From: SZAS-18 sp031370675
GTDB lineage: Bacteria; Verrucomicrobiota; Verrucomicrobiia; Chthoniobacterales; SZAS-18
Direction of reading: 5' to 3'
NCBI GenBank assembly: GCA_031370675.1
Contig: JANMQT010000286.1
Coordinates: 1-16,206 of the forward strand
DNA: 16,206 nt
The notes under the pieces are model-generated. The model made no database searches. It was not told the DNA's origin and was given only the letters and a program-made list of their open reading frames with translations. Position 1 is the first letter of the stretch; each line of letters starts with the position of its first letter. The position numbers and the translations under genes were made by a program. Below, piece by piece: positions 15,889 through 16,206 of this stretch.

Positions 15889-16054
15889 CGTGGGCATCTT
15901 CCGTTTGCCCTTCGCGTTCACCCTTTGCCATTTCAAATATCCCAAGATTTGCTGGCCGACGGGACGATGGGGAGGCGGTTACGAAGCTGGATTTCCGCGT
16001 TGACCGGCGACGGCTGGCCCTCGACCCTCGATGCTCGACCTTCCGCTCTTATCC
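15889..16054. repeat. Low-complexity repeat mosaic before the aminopeptidase gene
   Basis: TTTGCCC (15904-15910) and CCCTTTGCC (15921-15929) bracket TTCGCGTTCA, and three tandem heptamers CTCGACC, CTCGATG, CTCGACC occupy 16020-16040. The short open frames here have no protein-like character. The heptamers overlap a possible earlier start (16031) of the next gene, which makes that start less likely. Otherwise I see no gene or clear promoter here. Confidence 0.5.
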
Positions 16055-16206
16055 ATGCGCCACACTCCCATCCCCGCCAAGCTCTTCGCCGCTAACCGCC
16101 GGCGCCTCGCCGCCCGGCTCGGGCCTGGCTCACTCGCAATCGTCAACGCCAACGATCTCCTGCCGACCAATCTCGACGGCACGACGACCTACATTCCGAA
16201 CACGGA
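16055..16206 (+). CDS. Xaa-Pro aminopeptidase N-terminus (aminopeptidase P), cut by window edge
   Basis: Aminopeptidase P removes N-terminal residues that precede proline, using a dinuclear metal centre in a C-terminal pita-bread domain that lies outside this window. Only 50 codons are present. They read PAKLFAANRRRLAARLGPGS, then LAIVNANDLLPTNLDGTTTYIPNTD, the characteristic start of the aminopeptidase P N-terminal domain (the usual continuation is FYYLTG). ATG 16055 matches the normal family start; an in-frame ATG at 16031 would add eight residues but falls inside a tandem heptamer repeat. It lies on the same strand as the DUF885 gene, but a 233-base gap with hairpin and repeats separates them. 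Catalytic residues cannot be checked. Confidence 0.85.
   Translation, partial: MRHTPIPAKLFAANRRRLAARLGPGSLAIVNANDLLPTNLDGTTTYIPNT

Overview
This 16.2 kb window is high-GC chromosomal DNA. The gene content (a FloA-type flotillin, an AddAB-like helicase-nuclease pair, a GAF/PP2C/anti-sigma-kinase fusion, short conserved membrane proteins and many generic intergenic repeats) suggests a Verrucomicrobiota bacterium, probably Opitutaceae-like. That assignment comes from protein character, not from a search.

Layout, left to right. (i) 1-1748, minus: a secreted GH44 endoglucanase, 3' end outside the window. (ii) 1859-2582, plus: two small membrane proteins sharing an R-x-NP motif before a hydrophobic helix. 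(iii) 2689-8764, plus: a translationally coupled addB-addA pair for double-strand-break end processing. (iv) 8728-10563, minus: a phosphatase with GAF, SpoIIE-type PP2C and RsbW-like HATPase domains; its 3' end overlaps addA by 37 bp, tail to tail. (v) 10687-12369, plus, divergent from the phosphatase: floA and a proline-rich single-pass membrane protein. (vi) 12464-12547: tRNA-Leu(CAA). (vii) 12813-13916: an enolase-superfamily enzyme resembling cis-3-hydroxy-L-proline dehydratases. (viii) 14061-15821: a secreted DUF885 zincin-like protein. (ix) 16055 to the end: the N-terminus of an Xaa-Pro aminopeptidase.

The genes form short, mostly unrelated units. The clear functional unit is addB-addA. 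The last two genes, and perhaps the hydroxyproline-type dehydratase, would fit peptide and amino-acid breakdown, but repeats lie between them, so an operon is not shown. The GH44 enzyme points to plant polysaccharide use.

No intergenic stretch exceeds 300 bases. The three longest (12548-12812, 13917-14060, 15822-16054) are made largely of degenerate short repeats: a CGTGGTTCC/CTGCG type, a GAACAAGGAG type on both strands around the DUF885 gene, and a tandem CTCGACC heptamer. I found no CRISPR array, transposase, phage gene or clearly undescribed multi-gene system. The best second-look items are the repeat mosaic, the degenerate AddB nuclease motif, the FloA internal repeat and the paired small membrane proteins.
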